Assembly (NCBI GenBank): GCA_014360645.1
Contig: JACIXD010000008.1
Span: forward strand, 62,001 to 126,000
Origin: Actinomycetota bacterium
Lineage (GTDB): Bacteria > Actinomycetota > Geothermincolia > Geothermincolales > RBG-13-55-18
Direction of reading: 5' to 3'
DNA: 64,000 nucleotides
A program made the position numbers and the translations under genes. Under the pieces are notes generated by a model. That model made no database searches. It worked only from the letters and a program-made list of their open reading frames with translations, and was not told where the DNA came from. Numbering within the stretch: position 1 is the stretch's first letter; the number at the start of each line of letters is the position of its first letter. Below, in pieces: positions 17,188 through 25,419 of the stretch.

Positions 17188-18273
17188 GTGAGGATCACCC
17201 GTACCTGCGGCGAGTGCGGCGTGCCCCTGGGCATCGCGCGCAATCTGTCCTGGAACGATAACGGCACCATCACCCAGAGCAAGGACCCCTTGCACCGCCT
17301 GGTCTTTTTCGAGTCGGAGAACCTGGACCGGCTCTGGAGTCGCCTCTCCGATATCCTGGGCGTGACGGAAGAGCATCTCTGGGAGATGGTGGTGGAATCA
17401 AAGAGCAGGGCCACCCGCGCTTTCCTGCGCCGTACCCTCCCTTGGGGCGTGGAGATGATGGCGCGCATCATCGGCTACCGCACCATGATCTCCACCATCG
17501 AGTCCCAGGGGCTGGTGATGGGCTACGGCAAGATAACCGTGGGGGGCCAGTATCCGAGGCGGGGGCGCCCGGAGAGGGTGACCGTCTACATAGAGGACCC
17601 TTACTCGCTGCCCTTCTTCTGCGGCGATTTCAAGGGCGCCGCCGAGGTGCTGGAGCGCCGGTGGGCGAAGGTCACCCGCCTGCCCCTGGATTCCAGGCGT
17701 CACCAGGTGGACGTGACCCTGGGAGAGGAACGCCTGGGGGACGAGACTTTCGTGCTCAAGGAGGAGCTGGCTGGGAAACCCGGCGACTACCGGTTCCGGC
17801 CCTGCCCCGAGTGCGGCGCGCCCCTTGAGTTAAGGCAGTTCTCGTGGAACCTGGGCACGGGGGTGATCAGGGAGGTACGCAGCGGGAGGCGGCTGGCCTT
17901 CTTCGGCACCGTGGGCATGCGCGCCGTATTCGAGGAGCTCGTACACGAACTGGGAGAGCGCGTGAGCGAAGCGATCATCGAGGTGGAGAGGGAGAACACC
18001 CTGGCGGCCATGGGTCCCGAGGAGGCAGCATCCGGCTACGAGGGCCTGCGGTCCATGGCGGCGGTAAGGGGCCTGGGTCTCATCACCGCCCTGGATATCG
18101 ACGAAACCGGCCTGCGGCTGCGGATGTCCAACCCCGCCATCCCGGAATATGTCGTGGGGCTGGCACTGGGCGTTTTCGAGCTGTTGACGGGAGAGCGCGG
18201 CCGCCACCGGTGGCGCATGGAGGCCGACGGCGATCTCTTTATCGAGATAGTGGCCGGGTCGGCCGGCGATTAA
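17188..18273 (+). CDS. unknown protein with duplicated zinc-ribbon/sensor-like halves
   Basis: I do not recognise this 361-residue protein. It appears to be an internal duplication. Residues 7-30 (C-G-E-C-G-V-P-L-G ... L-S-W-N-D-N-G-T-I) resemble residues about 204-227 (C-P-E-C-G-A-P-L-E-L ... F-S-W-N-L-G-T-G-V-I). Each is followed by R-L-x-F-F and a helical stretch of about 40 residues, then by a region starting G-Y-R-T or G-Y-E-G. Only one CxxC pair per half is seen, so zinc may be bound between halves. GTG at 17188 has AAGGAGG five bases upstream; longer starts lie in non-coding-looking sequence. It is 207 bases after livF and ahead of a receiver-domain gene. A ligand-sensing role is a guess. 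Confidence 0.7.
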   Translation: MRITRTCGECGVPLGIARNLSWNDNGTITQSKDPLHRLVFFESENLDRLWSRLSDILGVTEEHLWEMVVESKSRATRAFLRRTLPWGVEMMARIIGYRTMISTIESQGLVMGYGKITVGGQYPRRGRPERVTVYIEDPYSLPFFCGDFKGAAEVLERRWAKVTRLPLDSRRHQVDVTLGEERLGDETFVLKEELAGKPGDYRFRPCPECGAPLELRQFSWNLGTGVIREVRSGRRLAFFGTVGMRAVFEELVHELGERVSEAIIEVERENTLAAMGPEEAASGYEGLRSMAAVRGLGLITALDIDETGLRLRMSNPAIPEYVVGLALGVFELLTGERGRHRWRMEADGDLFIEIVAGSAGD

Positions 18274-18283
18274 GGCGGCCGCC

Positions 18284-18395
18284 CGATAACCGTTCAGATA
18301 TCTCATCTGCTGAATATGCAAGGGTGCAATATCCGGCAAGCGGAAACGGATGATGCCGCCGATAGCCGTTCCCATATCTCAGCTGCTTCATATAC
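18284..18395. repeat. imperfect 36-bp direct repeat, 76-bp spacing
   Basis: 18284-18319 and 18360-18395 match at 29 of 36 positions (CGATAACCGTTCAGATATCT against CGATAGCCGTTCCCATATCT, then the remainder). They lie in the 411-base gap (18274-18684), which otherwise holds no visible gene. Similar pairs with 72-76 bp spacing occur at 38748 and 51654. Confidence 0.5.
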
Positions 18396-18684
18396 GCTCG
18401 ACGGCGCCGGTCCGTGCCGCCGGCGCTCTTTTCCGGAGTCCTCGTCGAAACGCCGACCTCGTCTCTTCCCGGCTTCCTTCGGGGCATGGACGGCCGGAAA
18501 GGCTCCGGTCCCCGGATGAGGAATAGCGATCCCACTCATCCTTGCACCCCGTCTCTCAGGTCCTGCGGCGCGGGTATAACCCGGATGGCGCGCGTGAATC
18601 ACCCCCGCGCGGGATGGCCGCCCGGGCCGCCCCTTTCGATACAAGAACTGCCGGAAAGCGAGGATGCGAGAGAGGGGTTGCGAT

Positions 18685-19083
18685 ATGGACAAGAAAAAGA
18701 TCCTCATCGTCGACGATGACGAGGCCCTGGTAAGGATCCTGAGCGTCAACCTCACCCTCGAGGGTTACGAGGTTTTCGCCGCCTTCGACGGCATGACGGC
18801 GGTGATGAACGCCCACAAGATCAAGCCCGACCTGATCATCCTGGATATCAGGATGCCGGCCGGGGACGGCTTCAGCGTGGTGGAGAGGCTCAAGCTCTCC
18901 ACCAACACCTTCACCATCCCCATCATCGTGTTGAGCGCGCTGCCCAAGGAGGATATCGAGGACCGGGCGCTGCGGGCGGGGGTGACGCACTGTTTCGCAA
19001 AGCCCTTCGACAACGGGGAGCTGTTGAGGTACATAAGGGACCTTATCGGGGCCGGAGAGGAGCGATCGGTAGTAAACGCTTGA
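18685..19083 (+). CDS. stand-alone response-regulator receiver domain
   Basis: The 132-residue protein is a single REC domain: the acidic cluster D-D-D near residue 11, the phospho-acceptor Asp in L-I-I-L-D-I-R-M-P near residue 54, the Ser/Thr of V-L-S-A, and the conserved Lys in F-A-K-P-F. No output domain is attached, as in CheY- and Spo0F-like relays. The GAGAGGGG site precedes ATG 18685. No kinase is adjacent; the nearest is 20 kb away at 39259. It is followed by a strong bidirectional hairpin. Confidence 0.88.
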   Translation: MDKKKILIVDDDEALVRILSVNLTLEGYEVFAAFDGMTAVMNAHKIKPDLIILDIRMPAGDGFSVVERLKLSTNTFTIPIIVLSALPKEDIEDRALRAGVTHCFAKPFDNGELLRYIRDLIGAGEERSVVNA

Positions 19084-19222
19084 CCTACGACACCCCTCTT
19101 TCCGGCGTGGAGGCTCGAGGGCACCGGGCAGAAGGCCGCGCAGATGCTCTCGAGCCCTCCATTTAAGGAGGTCCGTCGACGACGCGAAGGCCCCCGGCGG
19201 CTGTCCGGCGCCTTCACAGACA

Positions 19223-19247
19223 GACCCCCGCCTCGTGGGCGGGGGTC
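19223..19247. terminator. convergent terminator hairpin
   Basis: GACCCCCGCC pairs with GGCGGGGGTC (ten bp, five-base loop TCGTG). It lies between the receiver gene (plus) and the decayed minus-strand gene, so it can end transcripts from both sides. There is no long T-tract. Confidence 0.55.
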
Positions 19248-19262
19248 CGGGTATGCTTGCCG

Positions 19263-19741
19263 TCAGGGCAGGGACGACTGTATGGACGCCTCCAGTTGGG
19301 AGAGCATGGAAACATATCCAGACACCAGGGAATCGACACCCGCGGCGAGCTGCCGCTGCGCCTGCGCGACGGCGTCGTTCATCTGCTCGAGCCGGGAATT
19401 TTAGGCAGCCGTATTCCCCGAGGCCAGGAAGTCGGCCATCTGCTGGGAGGTGGACTCCAGTTCCCGGGCGAGGTCGCTCATCTCCCGGCCGTAGGCGTCC
19501 GCACCCGGGGGAGGCTGCTTGCTCTCCAGGCCCTAGAGGACTTTTTGGGCGTTGCGCTGGAGCTGCGCCAGGACCTCCTCGTACCTGCCGCCGGAGGGAA
19601 GATTCTTCAGGCGCTCCGCCTGCTGCTGCATCTGCTCGATCTCCTCCATGGTGGGCACGAGGGAGAGGAGATAGTCTATCTGCCGGACCGCCTCCTCGGT
19701 CAGGTCGTAGAGGTAGTCGCAGTAGTGTTAAGCTCCGACAT
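19263..19741 (-). pseudogene. decayed coiled-coil protein gene
   Basis: Read on the minus strand from ATG 19741, the sequence codes M-S-E-L, then needs a one-base frameshift near 19728. It continues for about 150 residues as a Glu/Gln/Leu-rich helical protein (for example T-M-E-E-I-E-Q-M-Q-Q-Q-A-E-R-L-K and R-E-L-E-S-T-S-Q-Q-M-A-D-F-L). That frame is broken by TAG at 19533-19535 and TAA at 19401-19403, and ends at TGA 19263-19265. Codon use stays typical of the genome across the breaks, so decay is recent, or these are assembly errors. A coiled-coil, possibly extracytoplasmic, protein is likely; function unknown. Confidence 0.6.
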
Positions 19742-20062
19742 GACGTGGCGCGCCTTTTTCCGCCCGTGTCCTTCAGGCGGAGTCTCTACCTGGCACGCCT
19801 GGTATTCAGGGGTGTTCCTCTTGCTCGTTTATCCGACCGTGTCCTCCAGGTGGAGCCTCCCCTCAAGTAGTTCAGCCGGGGCCGTGTCCGGAGGACCGGC
19901 AGCAGCGAGGGATGTGCAGCCTCCGCCGACCTCCGCGTTATCCTATAATCTACCTGTGGCAAAGTGGCGCATAACGCGGCATGCGGCTTTGAGGCGCCGC
20001 GACCGTGTCCCGCATGTGCGCCCAGGGAAACATCCGCGCGGATGGGATCAAAGGGGGAGGGG

Positions 20063-20338
20063 ATGTCCGCACTCGAGGACACGATCAAGGATCTCGTGCG
20101 CCGCCTGGGTATCGGAGGGATAGAGGCCTACCCCTTTCCCATCATCTGCGGTCGTTGCGCCCTGGTCTGCGGGCCCACCCCGCAGGAGAGGGCTCGCAGG
20201 TACCGCGCCCTGATGGAGGGGCATTGTGGTGCCGGGGCCGGCGGTTCCCCGCCCTCGCTCCCTTCCAGCGCTCCCCCGGGTCCCGGAACAGGCGGGGTTG
20301 GGCTTCTGGCAGCGGGTGATGTCGTCCCCGGGGTATAG
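20063..20338 (+). CDS. small hypothetical protein with CxxCxxxC motif
   Basis: This 91-residue frame starts at ATG 20063 behind AAGGGGGAGGGG. The first 50 residues look coding, with an amphipathic start and C-G-R-C-A-L-V-C (Cys 29, 32, 36). The last 35 are Gly/Pro/Ser-rich and may be read-through of non-coding sequence. No family recognised. The 321 bases before it (19742-20062) hold no convincing gene. Confidence 0.4.
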   Translation: MSALEDTIKDLVRRLGIGGIEAYPFPIICGRCALVCGPTPQERARRYRALMEGHCGAGAGGSPPSLPSSAPPGPGTGGVGLLAAGDVVPGV

Positions 20339-20396
20339 TATTGTTGCGTCTTGACATGAGCTTCTCCAGAGGAAGCCGACAGGGAGGTGAAAGGAG

Positions 20397-21176
20397 ATGG
20401 CGAGGAGATTCGTGGACCTGAGCATAACCATAGAGGACGGCCTGCCGTCCGACCCCCCGGCCATGATCCCCAAGATCATGTACCTTGAGCACGAGGCTGG
20501 GGCGGCGTCCATGGCGGAGTTCTTCCCGGGCATAGACCCGGCGAAGGACCTGCCCGGCGGTTTGGGATGGGCGGTGGAGATACTCACCCTGGCCACCCAC
20601 TCCGGCACCCACCTCGACGCCCCCTGGCACTACCATCCCACCATGGACGGGGGGAAGCCAGCCTATACCATAGAGGAGGTGCCCCTGGAATGGTGCATGG
20701 GTCCCGGCGTGGTGCTGGATTTCCGCCAATTTCCCGACGGCTACCGCGTCATGGCTTCCGACATGGAGGAGGCCTTCGACAAGCTGGGTTACCAGCTCAA
20801 GGAGGGGGACATCGTGCTGGTGATGACCGGCGCGGACAGGTATTGGGGCAAGCCGGAATACCTGCTCAAGGGCTGCGGCATGGGCAGGGAGGCTACCCTG
20901 TGGTTGCTGGAGCGGGGGGTGAGGGTCACCGGCACCGACGCCTGGTCCTGGGACCGCCCTCTGCCGCTCATCGCGAAGGATTTCGAGGAGACGCACGATG
21001 CCTCCCTCATCTGGGAGGGGCATTTCGCCTCCATCGAGAAGGGCTACTGCCATATAGAGAAACTGACCAACCTCGACCAGCTCCCTCCCTACGGCTTCAC
21101 CTTCTTCTGCTTCCCCATCAAGATAAAGAAGGCCAGCGCGGGCTGGATCAGGGCGGTGGCCCTGGTGGAGGACTGA
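20397..21176 (+). CDS. cyclase-family metal hydrolase (kynurenine formamidase-like)
   Basis: The 259-residue protein has the family's metal-binding signature H-S-G-T-H-L-D-A-P-W-H (about residues 68-78), and D-L-S at the N-terminus as in KynB and related cyclases. These enzymes hydrolyse amides or esters, or act on hydroxy-diketo compounds, with Zn or Mn. ATG 20397 has AGGTGAAAGGAG upstream. No tryptophan-degradation genes are near, so the precise substrate is open. Confidence 0.82.
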   Translation: MARRFVDLSITIEDGLPSDPPAMIPKIMYLEHEAGAASMAEFFPGIDPAKDLPGGLGWAVEILTLATHSGTHLDAPWHYHPTMDGGKPAYTIEEVPLEWCMGPGVVLDFRQFPDGYRVMASDMEEAFDKLGYQLKEGDIVLVMTGADRYWGKPEYLLKGCGMGREATLWLLERGVRVTGTDAWSWDRPLPLIAKDFEETHDASLIWEGHFASIEKGYCHIEKLTNLDQLPPYGFTFFCFPIKIKKASAGWIRAVALVED

Positions 21177-21554
21177 GGCCGGTCGGGACCGGGGCCCGGC
21201 CGGAGCCGAGGAGCTCCCGGGAAGGCGGTTCCCCGGCGGAAAGGACAGGCCGGAGGGCTGGGGCTTGAGAGGGTGGGAAAGCGGAAAGCGGAAAGGATCC
21301 ACGTGTAAAGCGGGTTCGGTGGCGGGCGGAGACGCCCGCTCCCTGGAGCAGGGATGTCACCGCGGAATGCATCGCCCGGCGGTATCGCGGGGTGGGCTCG
21401 GCATGAGGCCGCGGAAGAGGACGAGATATATGGGCGTTAAGCCCGGTGGAGCGGAAGACACCCGACCTCCGTCGCGGCTCTTTCCCCTCGGGGAGAGCGG
21501 AGCTGCAGGTTCAGGCGCATGGGTACGGCACGAGTCCAGTGTGAGGAGCGTTTC
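21177..21554. other. gene-free gap
   Basis: I see no supported gene in these 378 bases. The region is purine-rich on the plus strand and lacks a clear promoter. Short GC-rich inverted repeats just after 21180 may end transcription of the cyclase gene. Confidence 0.4.
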
Positions 21555-22394
21555 ATGGATGCACAGTTAAGGGAGATAATGGAAAAGGTCGAGAGCATCC
21601 TCGCCTCCAGGCCTGCGGCCATATTCCTACCCTGCTTTTACCGCTCGGCCCCGCCCCGGATATTCCTGCGCCGGGACGGGGTGCAGGTGCTGGCGAGGGG
21701 GGAGAGGGTGCTCCATTACGAGGTGCGGCCCTACGACCTGGTGGAGGGGGGGTACCGAGAGATCGCCTCGGGCCTGTACCGCCTGGTTTACGAATTCCTC
21801 CCCGGCAGGCGGTTCCAGCTCGAACTGGAGGGGACCCTGCTCGAGAAGCGCCTGTCCGGGGAAGGACTGTTGGAGGAAATAAAGACGCTCCGCGAGCGCC
21901 TGGGTTACTACGATATCGTGCCCCTGGTGGAGATGAGGCGCCTGGAAGGATATGGAGGAGAGGGAGTCATCCTGCGGGTGAAGAGGCTGGATCCGGACAT
22001 GGAACCGCCTTCCTATGCCCACCCCGGGGACGCGGGGCTGGACATCCGCAGCGCGGAGGACGTGGTCATCCTCCCCGGGGAGCGGGCCCTGGTGTCCACG
22101 GGATTCTCCATGGCCCTACCGGAGGGCTATGCAGCCTTCGTACAGCCGCGCAGCGGCCTGGCGGCCCGAGACGGCATCAGCATCGTCAACACGCCCGGAC
22201 TCGTCGACTGCCATTACCGCGGCGAGGTGAAGGTCATCCTCATCAACCACGGCAGCGAGCCCTTCCGAGTGCGGCGGGGGGACCGCATCGCCCAGATGGT
22301 CATCCAGAAGGTGGAAGCGGCACGGGTCGAGGTGGTGGAGGAGCTGGAGGAGACGGCGCGCGGAGAGGGAGGATTCGGATCCACCGGCATCTAA
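21555..22394 (+). CDS. dut: dUTPase with a long N-terminal extension
   Basis: Residues about 150-279 form a complete trimeric dUTPase, which hydrolyses dUTP to dUMP. All five motifs are present: I A-H-P-G-D-A-G-L-D-I, II P-R-S-G-L-A, III G-L-V-D-C-H-Y-R-G-E-V, IV R-G-D-R-I-A-Q-M-V-I and V R-G-E-G-G-F-G-S-T-G. Motif III has C-H where D-A or D-S is common. The first ~145 residues are an unrecognised, predicted alpha/beta domain; ordinary bacterial dUTPases are about 150 residues. ATG 21555 has GAGGAG upstream. A weak hairpin follows at 22410-22424. Confidence 0.88.
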   Translation: MDAQLREIMEKVESILASRPAAIFLPCFYRSAPPRIFLRRDGVQVLARGERVLHYEVRPYDLVEGGYREIASGLYRLVYEFLPGRRFQLELEGTLLEKRLSGEGLLEEIKTLRERLGYYDIVPLVEMRRLEGYGGEGVILRVKRLDPDMEPPSYAHPGDAGLDIRSAEDVVILPGERALVSTGFSMALPEGYAAFVQPRSGLAARDGISIVNTPGLVDCHYRGEVKVILINHGSEPFRVRRGDRIAQMVIQKVEAARVEVVEELEETARGEGGFGSTGI

Positions 22395-22443
22395 TCTTCT
22401 TATAGAGAGCAAGCCGCGGGCTTGATGAGCAACGAGGCGCCTT

Positions 22444-22472
22444 TTGCGCTCGCTGCTCGCAGTTCTTATAAT
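22444..22472 (+). promoter_or_regulatory. sigma-70-type promoter for the oligopeptide transporter operon
   Basis: TTGCGC (22444-22449), 17 bases, TATAAT (22467-22472). The leader to the ATG at 22723 is about 245 bases and contains a CCGGC/GCCGG hairpin near 22590. The rest of the 328-base gap holds no gene. Confidence 0.6.
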
Positions 22473-22722
22473 GTTTCTGGAGCCGAGAACCATATGGCCG
22501 AGCTGGTAAAAAGAAAGAGGGGGTGAACGCCTGCCGCTTTTGTTCCGCTCGCAGTCCGCTGATCGCCGCTTGCGGCGACGGTACGTCCGGCCTCCGTGCC
22601 GGAGGAGGGGGGTGAGAGCGAGGATTGAGAGAGGCGCTTGATACCGGTGTTGGAGGGCGCACGCCTTGCGTTGAGGTTCCGGCACCGCGAGGGTGGGAGA
22701 GATCTTAGCAAGGAGGTCATGC

Positions 22723-24342
22723 ATGAGAAAGGGTAAGACAGCGCTTATCCTGGTGGTTTTCATCGCCCTGGCCATAGGCCTGGCCATGATCTACGCCGGG
22801 TGCGGCGAGAAGAAGGAGGAGGAGGAGAAGGGGGGGAAGAAGAAGGGCGGTACCTTCAACTACTGCCTGGTATCCGACCCCGTGTCCCTCGATCCGGCGC
22901 AGTTGCAGGAATCCCAGGGCATCGAGGTCGGCAAGCAGATATTCGACGGCCTCATGGACAACGATCCCAAGACCATGGAACTGGTGCCGGCCATGGCGGA
23001 GTCCTACGAGGTCAGCGACGACGCCACCGTCTTCACCTTCAAGCTCAAGAAGGGCGTGAAGTTCCATAACGGGCGCGAGTGCAAGGCGGAGGACTTCGTG
23101 TACTCCTGGAACCGGGTGTGCGACCCGGACACCGCCAGCGAGGTCTCCTACCACATGTCGGCCATCAAGGGCTACGACGAGGTGACCGGGGGCACCGCCG
23201 AGACCCTGGAGGGGGTCAAGGCCCTCGACGACTACACCCTGGAGGTCACCCTCTCCTATCCCTATGCCGACTTCGTGTACCACACCGCCCACCCCGTCTT
23301 CTCGCCCATCCCCAAGGAAGTGGTGGAGGAGTATGGGAGCGAGAACTTCAGCGAGCACCCGGTGGGGACCGGTCCCTTCGTGTTCAAGGAGTGGGTGCAC
23401 GAACAGCAGATAACGGTGGATAAGAACCCCGATTACTACGGGAACGAGCCCTACCTTGACGGCGTGGTCTTCAAGATCTACCAGGACGAGGAGACCGCAT
23501 ATCAGGACTTCAAGGCCGGGGCACTGGACGACGCGCAGATCCCCCAGGGTCAGTTCAAGGCGGCGGAGGCCGAATATGGGGAGCGCGCCATATTCAAGGC
23601 CATGTTGGGGATCTACTACTACGGCTTCAACATGAACACCTCGCCGTGGAAGGACAGCAAGGACCTGCGCCAGGCCTTCAACTGGGCCGTCGACCGCCAG
23701 ACCCTCTGCGACGTGGTCATGGAAGGGCAGCGCATCCCCGCCACGGGTATCGTCCCGCCCGGCATCCCCGGCTATCAGTCCAACGCTATGGAGTACAAGT
23801 ACGACCCCGATAAGGCCAAGGAGCTGCTGGAGAAGGCCGGGTTCCCGGGAGGCCAGGGGCTTCCCAAGCTCACCCTGGGCTACAACACCGGTGTGGGCCA
23901 CGACACCATCGCCCAGTTCATCCAGGGCAACCTCAAGGACGTGGGGGTGGAGTTCGGCATCGAGGGTTACGAATGGGGGACCTACCTCGACCTCATCCAG
24001 GGCGAGCAGATAACCTTCTTCCGCCTGGGATGGCTGGCCGACTACCCCATCATGGACAACTTCCTCTACCCGCTCTTCTACTCCGAGAACGCGGGCGTGG
24101 ACAACATGAGCCAGTACAAGAACGAGGAGGTGGACCGGCTCTTGCTGGAGGCGCGCAGCACCATCGACGAGAAGGAGAGGATCGAGCTCTACCGCAAGGC
24201 CGAGAAGAAGATCCTCGAGGACGCGCCCATCATGCCCCTGATGTTCTACAAGACCTCCAGGGTGTACTCCGACAAGGTGGGAGGATACATGCGCACTCCC
24301 GATGACCTGACCCCCCTGGAGCTGGTCTATTTCAAGGAGTAA
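22723..24342 (+). CDS. oligopeptide/dipeptide ABC transporter substrate-binding lipoprotein
   Basis: The 539-residue SBP family 5 protein has a lipobox Y-A-G-C with the lipidated Cys at residue 27, then a charged linker. It continues with the family opening G-G-T-F-N-Y-C-L-V-S-D-P-V-S-L-D-P and the typical V-G-T-G-P-F-V-F-K-E-W. It binds peptides (or nickel/other solutes in some members) outside the membrane. AAGGAGG precedes the ATG. It is followed by a hairpin and by the permease and ATPase genes of the same transporter. Confidence 0.88.
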   Translation: MRKGKTALILVVFIALAIGLAMIYAGCGEKKEEEEKGGKKKGGTFNYCLVSDPVSLDPAQLQESQGIEVGKQIFDGLMDNDPKTMELVPAMAESYEVSDDATVFTFKLKKGVKFHNGRECKAEDFVYSWNRVCDPDTASEVSYHMSAIKGYDEVTGGTAETLEGVKALDDYTLEVTLSYPYADFVYHTAHPVFSPIPKEVVEEYGSENFSEHPVGTGPFVFKEWVHEQQITVDKNPDYYGNEPYLDGVVFKIYQDEETAYQDFKAGALDDAQIPQGQFKAAEAEYGERAIFKAMLGIYYYGFNMNTSPWKDSKDLRQAFNWAVDRQTLCDVVMEGQRIPATGIVPPGIPGYQSNAMEYKYDPDKAKELLEKAGFPGGQGLPKLTLGYNTGVGHDTIAQFIQGNLKDVGVEFGIEGYEWGTYLDLIQGEQITFFRLGWLADYPIMDNFLYPLFYSENAGVDNMSQYKNEEVDRLLLEARSTIDEKERIELYRKAEKKILEDAPIMPLMFYKTSRVYSDKVGGYMRTPDDLTPLELVYFKE

Positions 24343-24367
24343 GCGCGACGGTATAATGGAGGCGACG

Positions 24368-24396
24368 GGGGCCTGCGGGTTATCCTTGCAGGCCCC
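24368..24396 (+). terminator. intra-operon hairpin after the binding-protein gene
   Basis: GGGGCCTGC (24368-24376) pairs with GCAGGCCCC (24388-24396) around an 11-base loop and is followed by TTTCCCTT. It is a weak intrinsic terminator or attenuator. Its position mirrors the hairpin between livK and livH. Confidence 0.6.
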
Positions 24397-24456
24397 TTTC
24401 CCTTGTGCTAACTTTATCGGAGCCCTCGAGAGATGGAGGAGAGGTCGAAGGATTAG

Positions 24457-25419
24457 ATGCTCGTCTTTATTCTGCGCAGGCTCTACCAGACCTTGATCGT
24501 GGTATTGGGAGTCGTCGTCCTCATCTCCTTCCTCCTGGCCATCATCCCCGGCGACGTCGCCCGCATGCGCGCCCCCAAGGGATCTTCGGAGCAGGTGCTG
24601 GAGAACATCCGCAAGAAGTTCTATCTGGACAAACCCTTCATATCCCGCCTCGGCATCTACTTGAGGAACATCCTCAAGCTGGACCTGGGGGAATCATTCA
24701 CCTACAAGCGCTCGGTGTGGTCCATCATCGGAGAGAGCCTGCCGTGGTCGTTCAAGCTGGCGTTGGCGGCGGAGATCATCATCGTGATCTTCGGCATCCT
24801 CGCGGGGGTTATATCGGCCGTATCGCGCTATTCCTTCTGGGATGTGCTGGTCACCATCAGTACCTCGGTGCTGGTGGCCATGCCCATCTACTGGATCGGC
24901 AGGCTGATGCAGCTTCTCTTCGCCCAGTGGCTGGGATGGTTGCCGCCCTCCGGCGCCCCTCCGCCGGGGACCGCCTTCCTGGGCGGCGTAAAGTATTACG
25001 TCATGCCGGCCTTGGCCTTGGCAGCCGTTTCCACCGCCTACGTGGCTCGGCTGGCACGTTCATCCATGCTGGAGGTGATGCGCCAGGATTACATCCAGAC
25101 CGCGCGCGCCAAGGGCCTCTCCGAACGCAGGGTCACCTATAAGCACGCCCTGCGCAACGGTCTTATCCCGGTGGTGACCTACCTGGGCATAGATTTCGGG
25201 GTGCTCATCGGCGCGGCGGTGCTCACGGAGATGATCTTCAACTGGCCCGGGGTGGGGCACAAGCTGTATTTCGCGGTGATCCAGCGCGACCACACCATGG
25301 TGCTGGGCCTGGTGTTTGTGCTGGTGGTCATCGTGGTCTTCATCAACCTGCTCGTGGACATCTCGTACGCTTTCCTCGACCCGCGCATAAGGCTGGGCGA
25401 GTCTCCGGAGGTGACCTGA
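24457..25419 (+). CDS. oligopeptide ABC transporter permease (DppB/OppB-like)
   Basis: The 320-residue membrane protein starts F-I-L-R-R-L-Y-Q-T and has six hydrophobic segments. It contains the binding-protein-dependent transport motif R-A-K-G-L-S-E-R-R-V ... A-L-R-N-G-L-I-P (EAA loop), and ends D-P-R-I-R. It forms the channel with the next gene. The next gene starts immediately after its stop. Confidence 0.9.
   Translation: MLVFILRRLYQTLIVVLGVVVLISFLLAIIPGDVARMRAPKGSSEQVLENIRKKFYLDKPFISRLGIYLRNILKLDLGESFTYKRSVWSIIGESLPWSFKLALAAEIIIVIFGILAGVISAVSRYSFWDVLVTISTSVLVAMPIYWIGRLMQLLFAQWLGWLPPSGAPPPGTAFLGGVKYYVMPALALAAVSTAYVARLARSSMLEVMRQDYIQTARAKGLSERRVTYKHALRNGLIPVVTYLGIDFGVLIGAAVLTEMIFNWPGVGHKLYFAVIQRDHTMVLGLVFVLVVIVVFINLLVDISYAFLDPRIRLGESPEVT

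Noticed and set aside
19263-19741. Recoded gene using TAG as pyrrolysine
   Set aside because: The same frame also has a TAA stop and a frameshift, and no other TAG-interrupted gene was noticed. Decay is simpler.
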